A stretch of 64,000 bases of DNA from DATAEK01 sp036258055 (GTDB taxonomy: Bacteria > Acidobacteriota > Vicinamibacteria > Vicinamibacterales > 2-12-FULL-66-21). The stretch lies in assembly GCA_036258055.1 (NCBI GenBank), contig DATAEK010000068.1, positions 1-64,000 of the forward strand, written 5' to 3'. The position numbers and the translations under genes were made by a program. Under the pieces are notes generated by a model that searched no databases, had not been told where the DNA came from, and was given only the letters and a program-made list of their open reading frames with translations. Below, one piece after another: positions 16,545 to 24,354 of this stretch; positions within the stretch are counted from its first letter, which is position 1; each line of letters opens with the position of its first letter.

Positions 16545-18070
16545 CGACCGAGCGCCGGCCGACGCCGACATCCGAAGCGTTCGCGCGGCTGTTCGAGTCG
16601 GTGCACGAAGGTGTCTACATCGGAGCGCTGGACGCGGACGGCAGCGAAACCTTCGCCGCCAATCCTTACCTCAAACTGATGTTCGGCTACGCGGCGGACA
16701 CCGCCGTCGAGGACGTGCGCCCGTTCGACGCCGAACAGTTCGTCGACGGTCAGGCACGTACGGCATTTCTCGAACGGCTCGAGCGCGATCGGTCGGTGAC
16801 GGACTACCTGCTGCGGCTGCGCCGCGCGGATCGCGCGCCGATCTGGATTGAGATTACGGCGCGCGCCGAGATCTCACCCGAGGGCTTCCGGATCGAAGCG
16901 CTGATGCGCGACGTCAGCGAGCGGCGGCGGCTCGAGGATCAGGCCCGAGATCTCTATCACCAGCTGCTTCAGGCGGAGAAACTGGCCGCGCTGGGACAGA
17001 CGATTTCCGGAGTGGCGCACGAGTTGAACAACCCGCTCGCCACGATCCTCACGTGGGCGGAGCGTCTGTCGCAGCAGCCGGCCGACGAACAGACCCGTCG
17101 AGGGCTCGACGCCATCCTCAGCGAGTCCGAGCGCGCGGCGAAGATCGTCAGGAATCTGCTGACCTTCGCGCGGAAGCGTCATACGACGCGCGCGATGGTC
17201 GATCTCAACCTCGTCGTCCGCGAAACGCTGGCGCTGCGATCGTACGAGCAGCGGGTGAGCAACGTCGCGACGATCGAGGCGCTCGCCGCCGGGCTGCCGC
17301 AGGTGTTCGCCGATCCCCACCAGGTCCAGCAGGTGCTACTGAACCTGATTATCAACGCTGAGCAGGCCATGATCGCCGCGCACGGTCGCGGCACGCTCGT
17401 GGTCCACACCTGGTTCGACTACGAGCGCGACGCCGTCGTGCTCGAGGTCAACGACGACGGACCGGGTGTGCCCGAAGACGTGCAGCCGCGGATCTTCGAT
17501 CCATTCTTCACGACCAAGGAAGTGGGCAAGGGGACCGGCCTTGGCCTCACCGTCGCGTACGCGATCGTTCAGGAGCACGGCGGGCGGATCACAGTCCGAT
17601 CCGACTCGACCCGGGGGGCGACGTTCTGCGTGGAACTGCCCGTCGGCGCCGGGCCGCTCAAACCCCCGCTCCCGCGTCCGTCCGATCGTTCGGAGGAAAC
17701 GCCCACAGGCGCGGCCGTCCTCGTCGTCGAAGACGAAGCCGCGCTCGGCGCGGCCGTTGCCGAATCGCTTCAGGATGCGGGATTCGTCGTCGACCGCGCG
17801 AGCGACGGCCTCGAAGCGCTCGAGCGCGTCCGGCAAACGTCGTACGATTTGATCATCTGCGACCTGAAGATGCCGCGCCTCGATGGGACGCAGTTCTACC
17901 GCGAGCTCGAGCTGGGAATGCCGCAGATGGCGCGGCGCGTGATGTTCGTAACCGGTGACGTGGCGGGAACGGATGCGGAACGGTTCCTCGAGGACAGCGG
18001 CTGCCGCTGGCTCGCGAAACCGTTCCGACTGAAGGATCTGCTGCGCGTCGCACGCGACATGGTCGCGTAG
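16541..18070 (+). CDS. Hybrid sensor histidine kinase (PAS-HisKA-HATPase-REC)
   Basis: A 509-residue soluble kinase: PAS domain (about 15-135), HisKA dimerisation domain with phospho-acceptor H160 in GVAHELNNPL, HATPase domain with N box INAEQA, G1 DDGPGVP and GKGTGLGLT, and a C-terminal receiver with D441 in DLIICDLKMP. No membrane segments, so it senses a cytoplasmic cue through PAS. The ATG at 16541 overlaps the final TGA of the PCYCGC-type selenoprotein frame (ATGA), indicating translational coupling. This start also removes a stretch of Arg-rich residues that are an out-of-frame reading of the selenoprotein gene. The coupling suggests a shared redox-related role, which is inference. A separate partner regulator is not adjacent. 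Confidence 0.93.
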   Translation: MTTERRPTPTSEAFARLFESVHEGVYIGALDADGSETFAANPYLKLMFGYAADTAVEDVRPFDAEQFVDGQARTAFLERLERDRSVTDYLLRLRRADRAPIWIEITARAEISPEGFRIEALMRDVSERRRLEDQARDLYHQLLQAEKLAALGQTISGVAHELNNPLATILTWAERLSQQPADEQTRRGLDAILSESERAAKIVRNLLTFARKRHTTRAMVDLNLVVRETLALRSYEQRVSNVATIEALAAGLPQVFADPHQVQQVLLNLIINAEQAMIAAHGRGTLVVHTWFDYERDAVVLEVNDDGPGVPEDVQPRIFDPFFTTKEVGKGTGLGLTVAYAIVQEHGGRITVRSDSTRGATFCVELPVGAGPLKPPLPRPSDRSEETPTGAAVLVVEDEAALGAAVAESLQDAGFVVDRASDGLEALERVRQTSYDLIICDLKMPRLDGTQFYRELELGMPQMARRVMFVTGDVAGTDAERFLEDSGCRWLAKPFRLKDLLRVARDMVA

Positions 18071-18082
18071 CGGGCGCGGACG

Positions 18083-18985
18083 TCAGCGTGCGGCGGCCAC
18101 TCGCTCCTGCTTGACGGCCGGCATCGTTCGCGCCGCCGGCTTCGCGGGGATTTTGTAGGGCAGCACCACACCGCCCTTCGGCTCCAGCGTCGCCTTTGCC
18201 ATCCGCATCCGCTTCATCGTCTGTTCGAAAGCCAGGATGGCGGGGCGGAGCGCCGGCGCCGCGTCGGCCGCCGCGGAATCGGCGCCGAGCGCCTTGCGCA
18301 GCCGCTGAACGGCGCGCGCGTGCAGCTGCGAGACTCGCGACTCGTTCACGCCGATCGCCGCGCCAATCTGCTTCATCGTGGCTTCGGCGTAGTAATACAT
18401 CCCGATCACTTTGCGCTCGCGTGGCGGGAGAGAGGAGATGGCGGCGCGAATACGGTCGCGAACTTCGCGCTCTTCGTAGGCTTTGTCCGGTGACACCGGC
18501 TCCGAGGGCACCAGCGCAGTCGGCAGCGTCGCGCTGTCCACGTTCTCACCCGACGACAACGGTGAGGTCGACTCGATCGTGTTGATCCTGACGATCGTCC
18601 GGCCGAGGCGCGCCTCGTCGGATCCGATCCGGGCGGCCAGGTCGGCGAGCGACGGTTCGGCGCCGAGCTCGCGGCGCAGCTGCTCGCGCGCCGCTTCGAT
18701 TTCACGGCGCTGACGGCGGACGCCGCGCGGCCAGGCATCGCGCCGGAGCGCGTCGATCATGGCGCCGCGCACCCGGCGCTCTGCGAACGTCTCGAACTTG
18801 ATGCCCCGCGCGTCATCGAACCGGCATGCGGCATCGATGAGCCCGAGCATCCCGTCTTGCACGAGATCGTTGAGCTCGATCGAGTGCGGCATGGACGCGG
18901 CAACGCGGCGGGCGAGCGATTCGACGAACGGTAGACCCGCGGCGATGCGGTCGCGCTGTGGGGCCCCAAGAGGCTGACGTTGCAT
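18083..18985 (-). CDS. FliA/WhiG-type RNA polymerase sigma factor
   Basis: A 300-residue sigma-70 family factor of the FliA/WhiG/SigD group. Region 2 includes ELNDLVQDGMLGLIDAACRF and FETFAERRVRGAMIDALRR (the -10 binding part), region 3 follows at about 95-140, and region 4 holds LPPRERKVIGMYYYAEATMK with the helix-turn-helix IGAAIGVNESRVSQLHARAV near 205-240. About 60 extra basic residues follow region 4. The ATG at 18985 has AGGAGA six bases upstream. No flagellar gene is nearby, so motility or another late-gene programme cannot be told. It converges with the kinase gene, 12 bases apart. Confidence 0.9.
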   Translation of the reverse strand: MQRQPLGAPQRDRIAAGLPFVESLARRVAASMPHSIELNDLVQDGMLGLIDAACRFDDARGIKFETFAERRVRGAMIDALRRDAWPRGVRRQRREIEAAREQLRRELGAEPSLADLAARIGSDEARLGRTIVRINTIESTSPLSSGENVDSATLPTALVPSEPVSPDKAYEEREVRDRIRAAISSLPPRERKVIGMYYYAEATMKQIGAAIGVNESRVSQLHARAVQRLRKALGADSAAADAAPALRPAILAFEQTMKRMRMAKATLEPKGGVVLPYKIPAKPAARTMPAVKQERVAAAR

Positions 18986-19359
18986 GTGAAGTCTCCTCGA
19001 CTCACGCAGCCGGCGGGCTGCAGACGAGGCAGCCTCAGGGCAACGGCGGTACCAAGGCTGAGCGGGTGGCTGACGATCCTGTGGCCCGAACCGGCCCAGA
19101 ACTGTAAGTGATTGATTCTAAATTTGTTACGAAATGTGTTGCAGCGTGAAGCAGCGGGAAGAAACGGCGAGAAGAGTGCTTCTCGATGTCAAGCGATTGA
19201 CAATTTTGTAGGTCCAGTGACAATTTTCCGACCCGGCTCAGCCGCAGAAGCGGTAGGGAAGACAGCATTGTTCCGCCGGGGCCTGAAAGGGCGAAGGATG
19301 TAATCGCGGCCGGACGGCGTGGACGACGGATTTCGCCGTGCGCCGCAGGTCGTCGGTGT
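18986..19359. other. Intergenic leader region of the sigma factor gene
   Basis: About 370 bases without a credible gene. Nearest the sigma factor gene (19000-19100, minus strand) there is a GC-rich part able to fold: CTCAG and CTGAG flank GGTACC, suggesting a structured leader, but it matches no riboswitch class I know. Further out is an AT-richer stretch (19110-19240) with a direct repeat TGACAATTTT at about 19197 and 19217. Confidence 0.4.
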
Positions 19360-19590
19360 CTAGGCGGTGAGGTGCTTTCGGAGCTCGCGGGCTGTGGCCA
19401 TCGCGTCGAGCACGCTCGAGACCACCTGGGCCGCCCGTGCGCGGCCCATTTCGTCGGCGGACTTCGCTTCGAGCAGCTCCGCGTTGGCGAGGATGATCCC
19501 GAGCTGGTTGTTCAGACGGTGGAACAGAAGTCCGAGGTCGACTGAATCGTTCACGGCTCTCACAGCAGGTCTGGAGTCAGCCGCCGGCAT
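19360..19590 (-). CDS. Orphan histidine kinase dimerisation (DHp-like) domain protein
   Basis: A 76-residue protein containing little more than an H-box helix: LGLLFHRLNNQLGIILANAE, with H24 in the place of the phospho-acceptor, then a second helix (about 38-70). The pattern is that of a HisKA domain without the ATPase domain. It could be a phosphotransfer or adaptor protein for a separate kinase, or a reduced kinase remnant. The ATG at 19590 overlaps by one base the TAA of the upstream HTH gene (TAATG), which fixes the start and makes the two an operon. Confidence 0.7.
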   Translation of the reverse strand: MPAADSRPAVRAVNDSVDLGLLFHRLNNQLGIILANAELLEAKSADEMGRARAAQVVSSVLDAMATARELRKHLTA

Positions 19591-19790
19591 TAAGACGCTT
19601 CTTTCCGCGTGAGATCCGGCGTGCGCCCCGGCTCGCGCCACAGCGTGTCCACGAAGATCCGGACCGAGCCGCCGGCCGTCCGCACATACTCGACCTTGCC
19701 GCTGGCGATCCAGTTGTAGATCGTGCGCCGGCTGACGCCGACCAGCTCGCAGGCCTTCATGATCGAGATCGTCTTGCGTTCAATCATCAT
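19590..19790 (-). CDS. Small helix-turn-helix DNA-binding protein (excisionase/MerR-like)
   Basis: A 66-residue DNA-binding domain protein: ISIMKACELVGVSRRTIYNW is a helix-turn-helix and GKVEYVRTAGGSVRIFVDTL the following wing, as in the excisionase / BldC-type MerR-like domain family. It has no effector domain. The ATG at 19790 gives the usual domain length; an upstream extension to 19883 is open but not typical of the family. It is translationally coupled to the orphan DHp-like gene and divergent from the NtrC-type gene, so it may regulate this locus. BldC-like small regulators are the nearest known comparison. Confidence 0.75.
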   Translation of the reverse strand: MMIERKTISIMKACELVGVSRRTIYNWIASGKVEYVRTAGGSVRIFVDTLWREPGRTPDLTRKEAS

Positions 19791-19963
19791 GTGTTGTTCG
19801 GGGATGTCCACCCCGCGTTCGAAAAGTGTTATCGGAGGAGACCTCCCGGCGCAATAGATCGCGTGGACGCGCGGTCGCGCCAATCCCGCACAGGGCTTCG
19901 GGCGGATTCGGGCGTGCGTTGACCTCCGTCCCGGCGGGTGTCAAAATACCGGCATTCCACTAA

Positions 19964-21400
19964 ATGCCTGAAGGCCAAAAACATCTGCTCATTATCGACG
20001 ACGAGACAGCGCTCCGCGAAGCGATCGCGGAACGGCTGGCCGACCACGGATTCCTCGTCGAACAGGCCGATCGTGGGGACGTCGCCCTCCAGCGACTGAC
20101 CGAATTCGCCTTCGACATCATTATCACGGACCTTCGGCTGCCCGACATCGACGGCCGTCAGGTCCTGGACGCCGCGCTCGAACGTTACCCGGACATCATC
20201 GCCATCGTGATCACGGGCTACGGTACCGTCAAGGACGCCGTCGACGCGATCAAGCAGGGCGCGTCGGACTTCATCACCAAGCCGTTCCAGTTCGACGCGC
20301 TGCTCCACGTGCTGAATTCCGCACTCGAGCAGCGTCGGCTGCGTTCCGAGAACGCGTACCTGCGATCGCAGCTCGAACAGCGCTACCGCATCGACGGTCT
20401 GGTGGGCACGAGCCGCGTGATGCGCGATCTCTTCCACCTCCTCGAAACGGTATCGACGACGTCGAGCACCGTCCTGATCACTGGAGAGACCGGCACCGGC
20501 AAGGAGCTCGCGGCCCGCGCGATCCATCACACCAGCGCCCGACGCTCGAACCGCTTCGTCGCGATCAACTGCAGTGCGATCCCCGAAACGCTGCTCGAAG
20601 CGGAGCTGTTCGGACACGTCCGCGGTGCATTCACCGGTGCCGTTGGCACACGGCAGGGGCGCCTCGAGCAGGCGCACAAGGGGACGCTCTTTCTCGACGA
20701 GGTCGGGACGATGAGCCCGGCGCTGCAGGCAAAGTTGCTGCGCGTGCTGCAGGAACGCGAGTTCGAGCGAGTGGGGGATTCGCACACGGTCAAGATCGAC
20801 GTGCGCGTCATCGCCGCAACGCATTCGGATCTGGCGAAAATGGTCGGGGACGGAACGTTTCGAGAAGATCTCTTTTACCGCTTGAACGTCATCCCGATCA
20901 AAGTGCCCTCGCTCCGCGAGCGCCGTGACGACATCCCGCTTCTCGTGCAGCACTTCCTGCAGAAGCTTGCCAGCGATCTCGGCCGCCCGCCGATGACGAT
21001 GTCGCAGGACGCGATCCGCCGCATGATGGCGTATCACTGGCCGGGCAACGTCCGTCAGCTCGAGAACGTCGTCGAGCGTGCGGTCGCGTTCAGCCAGGGT
21101 CGTTCGCAAATCGACGTGCCCGATCTCGCGACAGAGCTCCAGCAGCAATCGGATCCCGCGCAGCCGGCTGAGATCTGGTTTCCGGAAGAGGGCGTCGATT
21201 TCGAGAGCTACATCGGCCGCCAGGAGCTCGCGCTCATCAAGCAGTCGCTCGAGCGCACGCGCGGGAACAAGCGCCAGGCCGCAAAGCTGTTGAACCTCAA
21301 ACGCACGACGCTCATCGAAAAACTGAAGCGACTCGAACCGCACTCCGTCGTCGAGAGCGATCTTGCTCCTGACGGGCACTCCAACCAGAGCGCCGACTGA
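19964..21400 (+). CDS. NtrC-family sigma-54-dependent response regulator
   Basis: A 478-residue regulator: receiver domain with phospho-acceptor D56 (ITDLRLPD), AAA+ domain with Walker A GETGTGKE from residue 174, the sigma-54 contact motif GAFTGA at 221-226 and an arginine-finger region, and a C-terminal Fis-type helix-turn-helix (NKRQAAKLLNLKRTTLIEKL). All key motifs are intact, so it should activate sigma-54 promoters when phosphorylated. No cognate kinase is adjacent on the same strand; the orphan DHp-like protein is just across the divergent intergenic region, which raises the possibility of a phosphorelay (inference). The next gene starts three bases after its stop. Confidence 0.95.
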   Translation: MPEGQKHLLIIDDETALREAIAERLADHGFLVEQADRGDVALQRLTEFAFDIIITDLRLPDIDGRQVLDAALERYPDIIAIVITGYGTVKDAVDAIKQGASDFITKPFQFDALLHVLNSALEQRRLRSENAYLRSQLEQRYRIDGLVGTSRVMRDLFHLLETVSTTSSTVLITGETGTGKELAARAIHHTSARRSNRFVAINCSAIPETLLEAELFGHVRGAFTGAVGTRQGRLEQAHKGTLFLDEVGTMSPALQAKLLRVLQEREFERVGDSHTVKIDVRVIAATHSDLAKMVGDGTFREDLFYRLNVIPIKVPSLRERRDDIPLLVQHFLQKLASDLGRPPMTMSQDAIRRMMAYHWPGNVRQLENVVERAVAFSQGRSQIDVPDLATELQQQSDPAQPAEIWFPEEGVDFESYIGRQELALIKQSLERTRGNKRQAAKLLNLKRTTLIEKLKRLEPHSVVESDLAPDGHSNQSAD

Positions 21401-21402
21401 CC

Positions 21403-22245
21403 ATGCCTCCGCGCTTCGCGTACTGGACGATCATCCTCGAAGGGAAGCCCACGGCGTTTCGCGCCCACACGCGCGAGGAACTGGTGCCGACGTTCAAGCA
21501 GCTTCAGACGCGGCATCCCGACACCGCGCTGATGTGGTTCGCGCGCGGACGCCTGTGGCCGTCACAGGACGACGAACGCGCCGCGGCGGCGGCGAAGCGG
21601 GAGGCGGCAAAGGTCCGGCGCGGCGCGGAGTGGCGCCCTGGCGGCGAGCACCGCGATCCACGGGATCGGTTCAAAGTGCCGCGCGACGAGAAGCGTCGTC
21701 GTTTCGCGGCCAACATGCGCCGCGATCGCATGGATGGACCGCCGTCGGGTGAAGGCAGACCGCCGCGCGACGTCAGGCCGCCACACGACAGCAGGCCACC
21801 GCACGACCGCAGGCCGCCGCCACGCGACAGCAAACCACCGCGCGACGCCAGGCCGCCACACGACAGCAGGCCGCCGCGAGAAGGAGGGCCGCCGCGCGAG
21901 AAGCGGCCCTTCGAAGGGCGGCCCCCGCGTGAGAATCGCCCCGGTGGTTCCGGCGATCGGCGGCCCTCCTTCGGGAACCGGCCGGGCGGATTCGGAGATC
22001 GCCGGCCGCAGCCGTTCGGGAACCGCGCGCACGGTCCGCGTCCGCCTCGCCCATCGTCCGCGCGACACGATCGACCCGCGACACCATCAAGCGGGCGCCC
22101 ACCGTCTGCGGGCGGGAATCGGAATCGCGGACCGAAACCCAACGATCGCTCGCGAGGCGGCGGGTCGCCACCCGGGAATCGCGGGCCCTCGAGACCTCGC
22201 GATGGTCGCAACCCGCGCGGCAGGGGAGGTGGCGGCTCGCGATGA
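21403..22245 (+). CDS. Hypothetical protein with long Pro/Arg/Gly-rich low-complexity tail
   Basis: A 280-residue, strongly basic protein. The first 70 residues (MPPRFAYWTIILEGKPTAFR, then HTREELVPTFKQL) look like a small conserved domain I cannot name. The rest is a disordered tail of RPPHDSRPPRD-type repeats (about 110-175) followed by Pro/Gly/Arg-rich sequence ending in RGRGGGGSR. Such tails often bind nucleic acids or drive condensation, which is inference. Codon phase is kept throughout the repeats, so the tail seems coding. It begins three bases after the NtrC-type gene and its stop overlaps the Dabb-gene ATG (ATGA). Confidence 0.7.
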   Translation: MPPRFAYWTIILEGKPTAFRAHTREELVPTFKQLQTRHPDTALMWFARGRLWPSQDDERAAAAAKREAAKVRRGAEWRPGGEHRDPRDRFKVPRDEKRRRFAANMRRDRMDGPPSGEGRPPRDVRPPHDSRPPHDRRPPPRDSKPPRDARPPHDSRPPREGGPPREKRPFEGRPPRENRPGGSGDRRPSFGNRPGGFGDRRPQPFGNRAHGPRPPRPSSARHDRPATPSSGRPPSAGGNRNRGPKPNDRSRGGGSPPGNRGPSRPRDGRNPRGRGGGGSR

Positions 22246-22592
22246 TTGCCCACGTCGTCCTCTTCGCGCCCAAACCTGATCTGACTGAAACGAACCGCCA
22301 GGCGGTACTCGACGGCCTTACGGCCGCCGCTTCCGAGATCCCCTCGATCCGGCGCTTCCGTGTCGGCCGGCGTGTCCGCCATGGTTTGCCGGGCTACGAG
22401 CAAGCGATGCGCACCGACTTCGAGTACGTCGTGATGATCGAGTTCGACGACGAGGCAGGGTTGCGATCGTATCTCCAGCATCCGTCGCATTCCGCCGTCG
22501 GCAGACATTTCACGACGTCGTCGGTCGCCGCGCTGGCGTACGATTACGAGATCGTCGATCCCTCCGACGCGAAGCGCTTGCTCGAGTCGTAA
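22242..22592 (+). CDS. Dabb (stress-responsive A/B barrel) domain protein
   Basis: A 116-residue dimeric alpha-beta-barrel protein of the Dabb family, recognised from MIAHVVLFAPKPDLTETNRQ, the central EYVVMIEFDDEAGLRSYLQH and HPSHSAVGRHF. Members range from stress proteins to small enzymes such as olivetolic acid cyclase; the function here is unknown. The start overlaps the stop of the Pro/Arg-rich gene by four bases, placing it third in an operon with the NtrC-type regulator. Confidence 0.85.
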   Translation: MIAHVVLFAPKPDLTETNRQAVLDGLTAAASEIPSIRRFRVGRRVRHGLPGYEQAMRTDFEYVVMIEFDDEAGLRSYLQHPSHSAVGRHFTTSSVAALAYDYEIVDPSDAKRLLES

Positions 22593-22720
22593 GAGGCGCG
22601 CGGGACTCGTCTTAGTGGCTCGTATCAGCTGATTCAGTAGCGGTCGGCCTTGGTCGTTCGAGACGAATTGCGCGGCCGCGACAACGGAGCGGCGGCTACC
22701 AATTCACGCGTTACGTTGCA

Positions 22721-23767
22721 CTAGAGCATCGGGCAGGCGAGGAAGAAGCGCTCGATCGTGTCACGTACCTCGGCGATCGAGCTGGCGGAGTTGATCGCGA
22801 TGCGGAGATGGGATCCGTTCTCGAGACCCTTGGTGTACCACGAGTTCAACGCACGCAGCTTGTTGATGACCCACTTTTCGCGGCCGCGCGCGGGCTGCGC
22901 CGCGCCTTCGGCGACCTGACCTGGAGCCACGTGTCTGAAGCCGCGCTCTTCGCGGAACCCGTCCCCGAGCAGCATGTCGATGTACTCGAGCAGGAATCGC
23001 GCCCGATCGGCAGGTGAGACCACACGCGCCGGTTTCCCGGACGCGAGATCCATGGCTTGTCGAAAGATCCACGGATTCCTGAGCGCGCCACGACCCACGA
23101 GCACACCGGCGACGGCGCCTTCACCGAGGCGATCGACCACCTGTTCTGGCTCGATGCAATCGCCGCTGCCGATCACCGGAATGCCGACGCCTGACGCGAC
23201 CCTCGCAATGAACTCCCAGTCAGAAACACCTGAATAGGACTGCGCGGCCGTCCGGCCGTGAACCGCGACGGCGGCCGCACCGGCGTCTTCCATCCGCCTC
23301 GCCAGATCTGGCGCATTGCGATCGTCGTCGTTCCACCCGGCGCGCATCTTCACCGTCACCGGAATCTTCACCGCGCGCGTCATCGCCCGCACCACACCGG
23401 CGGCATGCTCGGGCTCCCGCATCAGGCTGCAGCCGGCGTTGTGCTTCGCGATCTTCGGGACCGGACAGCCCATGTTGACGTCGACGATGTCGGCACCCAT
23501 CCCCTCGACGATCTGCGCTGCCGCAGCCATCTTCTCTGGATCACCGCCGAAGATCTGGATCGAGACGGGCCGCTCCTCTTCGGTGTACTCCGCGTACTCG
23601 AGCGTACGGTCGATGCCGCGGACCAGACCCTCCGAGCTGACCATCTCGGTCACGACGAGGCCGCAGCCCCCTTCGCGCTTGACCAGCCGGCGAAAGGCCG
23701 TGTCCGTCATGCCCGCCATGGGCGCGAGCGCAAAGGGCGGCGAGAGATCGACGGTCCCGATTTTCAT
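22721..23767 (-). CDS. dusB: tRNA-dihydrouridine synthase
   Basis: A 348-residue flavoenzyme that reduces uridine to dihydrouridine in tRNA D-loops. It shows the N-terminal PFALAPMAGMTDTAFRRLV, the catalytic Cys in DVNMGCPVPKI, the FMN-binding GSGDCIEP and GVLVGRGALRNPWIF, and ends with a helical domain. Length and motifs fit DusB. It is the last gene of the mfd - peptidyl-prolyl isomerase - NusG-like - dusB leftward run; the gap to the NusG-like gene is 62 bases. DusB in other bacteria is also operon-linked, to fis, which is not seen here. Confidence 0.93.
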   Translation of the reverse strand: MKIGTVDLSPPFALAPMAGMTDTAFRRLVKREGGCGLVVTEMVSSEGLVRGIDRTLEYAEYTEEERPVSIQIFGGDPEKMAAAAQIVEGMGADIVDVNMGCPVPKIAKHNAGCSLMREPEHAAGVVRAMTRAVKIPVTVKMRAGWNDDDRNAPDLARRMEDAGAAAVAVHGRTAAQSYSGVSDWEFIARVASGVGIPVIGSGDCIEPEQVVDRLGEGAVAGVLVGRGALRNPWIFRQAMDLASGKPARVVSPADRARFLLEYIDMLLGDGFREERGFRHVAPGQVAEGAAQPARGREKWVINKLRALNSWYTKGLENGSHLRIAINSASSIAEVRDTIERFFLACPML

Positions 23768-23829
23768 GAGGATTTGACGCTGTCTGCGGTCCGCTATCTG
23801 TGGCCGCTGCCAGCCGGCAGCGCGACTCT

Positions 23830-24354
23830 CTAGTACGGCTTCACATCAGCGGCATCGACGTCGACGCTCACTGCCTGCCCGATGAGATCGACCGCCAGCA
23901 CGAGCCGTGCGTGCGTGCCTTTCCGCACCAGCCGTCCGACGATGCCCTTGAGCGGTCCGTGCGCGACTTCCACGAGATCCCCCTCGCGCACCAGAGGGCA
24001 CGGATCGTACTGCAATTCGCTGTCGACGAGCCGCCGGATGCCGTCAATCTCCTGATCCGGAACCGGCGCGATGTCACCGTCAAGCGTGATGATGCGCACG
24101 ACGCCGCGACACTTCAGGACGGGCAGGCGATCGCCGGGTGGAAACCGCGCGAAGCAATAGCCTGGAAAGAGCGGCCAGTCGATCTTCTTCCGGCGGTCCT
24201 TCCAGCGGCTCCATCGCGGGATGGTCGGGAGAAATGTTTCGAGCCCCTGCTTGTCGAGCTCTTCTTGAACGACACGCTCGTGGCGCGACCGCGTCCAGAT
24301 GGCGTACCACGCGGCGAGAGCCGCCGCGCGCTCAGCACCTGGGCGTACGCTCAA
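23830..24354 (-). CDS. NusG-family specialised transcription elongation factor (RfaH/UpxY-like)
   Basis: A 174-residue protein with an NGN domain (WYAIWTRSRHERVVQEELDK ... FLPTIPRWSRWKDRRKKI) and a C-terminal KOW domain (VREGDLVEVAHGPLKGIVGR). The spacing and the FLPTIPRW...RKKIDWPLFPGYCF segment are those of specialised NusG paralogues such as RfaH, UpxY and LoaP rather than housekeeping NusG, which normally sits next to secE and rplK. The start is a TTG at 24354 overlapping the TGA of the upstream isomerase gene, giving the family length; a longer frame runs back into that gene. It may aid transcription of long envelope or polysaccharide operons, such as the wzm/wzt cluster nearby (inference). 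Confidence 0.85.
   Translation of the reverse strand: MSVRPGAERAAALAAWYAIWTRSRHERVVQEELDKQGLETFLPTIPRWSRWKDRRKKIDWPLFPGYCFARFPPGDRLPVLKCRGVVRIITLDGDIAPVPDQEIDGIRRLVDSELQYDPCPLVREGDLVEVAHGPLKGIVGRLVRKGTHARLVLAVDLIGQAVSVDVDAADVKPY

Noticed and set aside
18990..19105. c-di-GMP (GEMM) riboswitch before the sigma factor gene.
   Set aside because: The GAAA tetraloop-receptor pattern and conserved GEMM core are not present.
22593..22720. tRNA gene, suggested by GTTCGAGAC near 22657.
   Set aside because: No T-stem complementarity or acceptor stem around it.
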